From: Lojkania enalia
Lineage: Eukaryota > Ascomycota > Dothideomycetes > Pleosporales
Reading direction: 5' to 3'
DNA: 12,208 bases
Assembly (NCBI GenBank): GCA_010094045.1
Contig: ML986822.1
Coordinates: 48,785-60,992, forward strand
Positions 8,370 to 12,208 of the stretch are shown here, in pieces (positions within the stretch are counted from its first letter, which is position 1; every line of letters begins with the position of its first letter). The translations under genes and the position numbers were made by a program. The notes below the pieces were generated by a model. It was not told the origin of the DNA and did no database searches. It worked only from the letters and a program-made list of their open reading frames with translations.

Positions 8370-8944
8370 AATAAGAATTAAGTAAACTTAACCCTCTTAA
8401 CTACTAAAAGAGGCTAAATAAATAGTAAAAGATATACTACTTTAATATTTAATATAATTTAAACAACTATATACTAATAATATATTAGAATCTACTTATA
8501 GTATAATTATAAGTCTAACTTAAAGAGACTAATAAAACCTAAAGAGGAGGTTATTATTTAATATATATTTAATCTAGATTTATAAGAATTTATATCTATT
8601 TTAGCTACTATATAAGATATAACTAATAGCTTACTTACTAAATACAGTATAGGCTAGATTAGTATATATTTGCCTAGAAACTTTATTAAATATACTTCTA
8701 AACTTAAGATATATCTAAATTAACCTTATAATTACTAGAAAACTCTATACGAAAATTATAAAGTAATTAAAGACTAGTTTAAACTTATATAGTATATTAA
8801 GAAGAAGTATAATATTATAGATAAAGATATATATAACTTTAATAAATCTAGCTTTTAAATAGATGTTATCTTATTATAACTAGTTATTATAGATATAGAG
8901 AAATATAATTAACTAAAAACAATTTAATTAGGTAATTATAAATA
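8370..8944 (+). pseudogene. pogo 2 transposase, N-terminal half, interrupted by a retrotransposon
   Basis: The sequence parallels pogo 1 from the leader to the VQPGNREW region. It has EEVII, stop, YIFNLDL at about 8545-8575, YTSKLKIYLN near 8690-8715 and the DKDIYNFNKSSF segment at about 8820-8860. It ends at 8944 in the stretch equivalent to pogo 1 position 7431, where the LTR of retroelement copy 2 begins. The Asp/Glu positions of the first catalytic motif read Asn/Lys, as in pogo 1. The gene is nonfunctional through both stop codons and the insertion. Confidence 0.8.
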
Positions 8945-9226
8945 TATAATAGTATAGGTAAAATAATAGATCTAAATATAGTATAAATCTATTTAAAGGT
9001 ATATAAGAGTATATATAAGTTTAGAGATCTAGAAATTCTATTAATATCTATAAGCCTTATATAAAAGAATATAAAAAAACTATTAAACTACTTATAAAAG
9101 AGTATATAACTTTATATAGATAGAAAAAGAGGTAGAACTAGGGGTAAAATAAGATAAGTAAAAAGCTTTAAGATAAGGTTATATATAAAACTTTTTATAG
9201 AATAATTTCTTTATATTATTATACTA
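8945..9226 (-). repeat. 3' LTR, copy 2 (282 bp)
   Basis: This is the inverted counterpart of the LTR at 3234-3515, with the same length and the same end sequences (TAGTATAA start at 9226, CTATTATA end at 8945 on the minus strand). It has lost the ATG and CAT sites that the copy-1 LTR keeps. The flank after 8945 is pogo 2 sequence. Confidence 0.85.
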
Positions 9227-9237
9227 CCCCTCTTCTT
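9227..9237 (-). promoter_or_regulatory. polypurine tract, copy 2
   Basis: On the minus strand this reads AAGAAGAGGGG and ends right at the LTR start, as in copy 1. It would have primed plus-strand DNA synthesis. Confidence 0.8.
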
Positions 9238-9767
9238 ATAGGCTAATAGTCCCTATCTATACTAGTTTAAGAGAGAATTAGGGCTATTATAAATAAGTTC
9301 TAGTATAAAGAAATTTCTTTAAAGAGGTATTTATTAGTAAGAACTAATATATATAGTTATCTATAAAGATACGTTTATATATTAATATAATATTAAGTAA
9401 GGTTTTTATAGTAAATATAATTAACCTATATATTAGCTAGTAACTACTATTATAATAGTTTATTAATATTACAATTTCGTCGTATATAGTAATAAGTATT
9501 TACTAGCTTTAGTATATTACTAAATTACTATTAACTAAACTTTCTTAACTAAATAACAACTTCTATTCTATACGTATTATTACGCGTCTCTAGAACTATT
9601 AATTATTAAAGTATTATTAACGCTTTATAGAAAAAAATTAATTAATATACTACTCCGCCCGCCTTTTAGAGTCTTTTTAAAGGCCTTCTAAATTATCTAC
9701 TTTTAAGTTATATACGTACTCGCCTACAGGCGGTATATAATATTTACCTTTTAGTTCCTAAAATTAA
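9238..9767 (-). other. retroelement 3' noncoding region, copy 2
   Basis: Counterpart of 2692-3222, without visible coding potential. It holds two GC-rich islands: CCGCCCGCC at about 9655-9663, and a small imperfect stem CGCCTACAGGCG at 9721-9732 (5-bp arms, 2-base loop). The stem is damaged in copy 1. Confidence 0.5.
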
Positions 9768-10316
9768 AAAAATGCGAGTATTATACCTTATAAAATAATA
9801 AATATAACCCTATATAAATTATATCTAATATTAGTAGAGTATTTACTACTAACATACTTATAGATCCCCTTCTACTGTAAAGAAGAGTTTCTAGTCCTCT
9901 AGAGCTATCTTAAACTATAGGCAGCAGCCTAATATATAGGGGATAAGAAGGATAAAAAGGTAGCCTTTAAAGCTATTTTAGAGTCTACTTATAGTCTAGT
10001 ACTTATAACCTAGGTTGTAAAGAGTTAAGAAGCTAGCCTTTTTAAGGCTAATATCTAGGTAGCTTTATTCTACTAGAGTACTAAATTGCTCTATTAGGTT
10101 TCAGCTTTAAAGGTTCTAGTATCTAACTTTTAGGCTAATATCGCGGCGCTCTTAGGCGGCTAAAAATAAAGTAGAAGAGGTTTAAGAGGAGTTTAGAGGG
10201 AAGGAAGAGAAAGAAAAGTAGAAGAGGAGAGGACTAGAGAGGTATCTAATAGCCTACTATCAGACCCTCCAGATTCTATAGAGGAGTAATTTCGGGCCTA
10301 TAATTTAGTTTTTTAA
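9768..10316 (+). pseudogene. possible antisense frame in the retroelement 3' region, copy 2
   Basis: I do not recognise a family. The frame is open apart from TAG/TAA codons. It reads ASIIPYKII near 9774, FYCKEEFLVL near 9870, YIGDKKDKKVAFKAILEST near 9940, an Ala/Leu-rich middle (ANIAALLGG near 10140), and a charged tail with RGLRGV, REGRERKVEEERTREVSNS and DPPDSIEE ending near 10286. The first possible end is TAA 10287-10289, the next 10314-10316. It overlaps the pol stop (10260-10262, other strand) tail to tail. The matching frame in copy 1 is 2143-2690 on the minus strand. CAG, CAGCAG and CCAG survive here at several spots. Composition looks protein-like, but openness to TGA is not informative after RIP. 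A noncoding explanation stays possible. Confidence 0.4.
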
Positions 10317-12208
10317 TCTACTACTTAACTCTTATATATTATTATCTACTAGATAATCTATATTCTTTATACTATCCTTATATATCTTAATCTATTTAGT
10401 TAGAGCTTTTAGAGGTTCTAGCTAATTCGGATACTTATTATAAAAAGCTTATAGCTTATAAGACGAACCTATAAAATTTAAGACTTTATACTAGACTGGG
10501 TTAGAATTATATCCTACCTATTTTATACGGTATTTAAGGGTCTTATAATATAGCTTACTAGCTAGTATTTCCTTAACCTCCTACTCTTCTACCCTCTTAA
10601 TAGCGATAGCGGGTAGTTTTAGAGCTTCTTACCTTAGTAGAGGGTCCTAGGAGTTTTTATACAGTAGGTTTAGTACGAAAATATTATATATTCTTAACTC
10701 TAGGAGTAGCTATAGATAGTATAAATTTCCAACCTATTCTAATACTTTAAAAGGGCCCTTCTATTAATTAGATAGCTTTTAGCTTAGTCTCTAAACCGTA
10801 AGGTTCTTAATATTTAGGTAGACTATATTACTAATCTACTAATTAATTAGTTACTAATAACGGTTAATAATAGATTATATATAATTCTAAACCTTCTTAA
10901 TATTAGTTTTTATAGTTTTCTAGGCTATATATATATAAGTTACTAGAGTTAAGACGTTCTTATAATTTAATTTATCTGTTACGGTAATAGGATTAATAGA
11001 ATATTTCTAATCCTAACTCTAATAGGGCTTAAATCTATATAAGATCTAATATAGAGATATTCTAATAGTTATATAAGGTAGAGTTACTTATACTTAATCG
11101 ATTATAGGTAATAGAGAACTCTAGTTATTCTAGTAGAAGAATATAAAAGGGCGCAGTCTCTAATTAATATATTTATTTATAATTTCTATCTATCCGTTAA
11201 TCTCTTTATAATAAGTAGTAGATAGTTTAATTTTTACGCCTAAGATATAGTAGAATTTAGACTAGAAACTAAATATAAACTAAGATTCTTAGTTCAAAAT
11301 AATAGTTTTAGGCGTATAGCTAAAGCGGTATATTTATTAAATAAATAATTCGGCTATTCTCTATACGTTAATTATATAATAGTAGGGAATAGATACTACT
11401 TATTTAGATAGGCGATCGATTACTACTATAATCTAATTATATCCGGACTTATCTATAGAGAAATTCTTAAAGTTAATATATAGGTACTATATTAGTTAAT
11501 TTAGTATAGAAAGTAAATAGATAAAACCTAGGGTTTAAGTTTATATTAGATAAGCTTTATAGTATAAAATATAATTCTATATATATCGTTTATAAGTAGC
11601 CTCTATACCCTTCTAATAGTACTTCCAGGATAGTAACTAATAGGTTTTAGTAGTACTTAGATATATAGAAGATACTTAGTTATAAGTCTCTTATATAAGT
11701 TATATATAAAGGCCTAAATCTAATAGAATATATAAGTAATTTTTATAGAGGAGTAGTTTATTCTCTATTTAATACTTGTAGAATAAAAGGGTATATTCTT
11801 ATATAAAGGAGGCTCGGTTTTCCTATAGTAATATATCGATTAACTCTAGAGAATCTAGTAATATAATCTACTCCTAGCCTTTAATAATATTTAATATAAC
11901 CGCTTAAGTTATTATTTAGGTAATATAGGACTAGACTAATTCGGTATTAATTTAGGGGTGAAGTTAATATAGTTTAAGTAGGACTCTTAACTAGTTATTA
12001 GTTTAAGCTGCTTTTAAGTTTTCTATATCTTATTTATAACGATTAAAGATATCTACTTTAGTATTATTTTTACCTAGGGTATACTTAATTCGGAACTAAT
12101 ACTAAGCTAATTCCTCGGTCTAACGAACTTAATAAGTATTAAGTACCTTTATAGTTATAAAATATTCGAGTAAGTAATAATCGGTATATACTAGAGTTCT
12201 AGTAGCTA
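10260..12208 (-). pseudogene. pol: pol polyprotein, 3' part (RNase H end, integrase, chromodomain), copy 2
   Basis: This is the minus-strand counterpart of 250-2198. The stop is TGA at 10260-10262, preceded by a Trp codon TGG that survived here and is TAG in copy 1. The chromodomain is at about 10419-10590. The integrase core spans about 10980-11480: the first catalytic Asp is Asn (11472-11474), the second Asp is Asn (11292-11294), and the Glu survives (GAA, 11184-11186). Copy 1 shows the other pattern: Asn, Asp, Lys. Between them the two copies therefore show the Asp at the second position and the Glu at the third, both as expected for an integrase core; the first is Asn in both. The H2C2 zinc region is at about 11550-11720. 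In-frame TAG/TAA codons occur throughout. The frame checked at these points is continuous. Confidence 0.87.
10419..10590 (-). other. chromodomain at the Pol C-terminus, copy 2
   Basis: Counterpart of 1872-2040, with the EVKEILASKL start and the KAFYNKYPN end. The CCG Pro codon at the end is kept here and lost in copy 1. As in copy 1, expected Trp positions read TAG. Confidence 0.8.

Larger units (their letters stand above)
8176..8944 (+). mobile_element. pogo 2: 5' part of a pogo/Fot1-type transposon
   Basis: The element starts CCTTATAAGTAAGCGGCC after TA at 8174-8175, inside the pogo 1 gene. It continues with an enlarged 17-bp array, the AAT-rich leader and the first half of a transposase gene closely matching pogo 1 (8300-8944 against about 6780-7431). 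At 8945 it stops at the end of an LTR: retroelement copy 2 inserted here. Pogo 1 and pogo 2 differ mainly by G/A and C/T, in both directions. The remaining half would lie beyond the right end of the window. Confidence 0.8.
8945..12208 (-). mobile_element. Ty3/gypsy chromovirus retrotransposon, copy 2 (3' part, inverted)
   Basis: Read on the minus strand, this repeats copy 1: RNase H remnant, integrase, chromodomain, 3' region, polypurine tract and LTR. Coordinates pair as x with about 12459 minus x across the whole arm, which shows very few indels. Position 12208 pairs with 250 of copy 1. The element continues beyond the window to the right. It inserted in the pogo 2 transposase. It keeps some sites that copy 1 lost, for example around 10255-10275, where CAGACCC and CCAGA survive. 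The two copies were probably mutated at least partly independently. Confidence 0.9.

Noticed and set aside
3234..9226. The two 282-bp LTRs as the pair flanking one retrotransposon
   Set aside because: They are in inverted orientation and each has its polypurine tract on the outer side. They belong to two separate elements.
1..12208. Mitochondrial or plasmid DNA because of the very high AT content
   Set aside because: The dinucleotide pattern is RIP-like and the content is nuclear-type LTR and pogo transposons. I see no respiratory genes, rRNA or tRNA.

Overview
The window looks like nuclear DNA of a filamentous ascomycete (Pezizomycotina). I see no intact gene and no host gene in it. It is extremely AT-rich. 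TpA is everywhere while CpA and TpG are almost gone: reading by eye I find only about seven ATG and six CAT triplets in 12.2 kb, yet CpG survives in many places. That is the footprint of repeat-induced point mutation (RIP), which turns CpA into TpA on either strand of duplicated DNA. Every recognisable coding region is a transposon gene full of TAG/TAA codons that sit where Gln or Trp codons are expected.

Layout. Positions 1-3515 are the 3' part of a Ty3/gypsy chromodomain retrotransposon (chromovirus) on the + strand: RNase H, integrase and chromodomain, then a long 3' region, a polypurine tract and a 282-bp LTR. Positions 8945-12208 are a second copy in the opposite orientation, again with a 282-bp LTR facing the window centre. 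The two copies form inverted arms of about 3.26 kb around an axis near position 6230. Both elements run off the window ends. Their long 3' region carries a possible antisense reading frame shared by both copies and overlapping the end of pol.

Between the arms (3516-8944) lie four pogo/Fot1-type (Tc1-mariner superfamily) DNA transposons, here named A, B, 1 and 2. Pogo A (+) is seen only from its late catalytic region to its right end (3516-3666 and 5495-6066). It is cut on the left by retroelement copy 1 and split by pogo B (-, 3667-5492), which is nearly full length with terminal inverted repeats and TA target duplications. A 680-bp unassigned spacer follows (6067-6746). Pogo 1 (+, 6747-8175) is cut short by pogo 2 (+, from 8176), whose left end carries an enlarged array of a 17-bp unit. 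Pogo 2 is itself cut at 8944 by retroelement copy 2.

Read as a history, pogo elements landed first, more pogo elements landed in them, retroelements landed in those, and RIP disabled all copies. The region is best described as a dead, heterochromatin-like AT-rich nest. The points of most interest are the antisense frame in the retroelement, the expanded 17-bp terminal-repeat array that lacks RIP-sensitive dinucleotides, and the large inverted arrangement.
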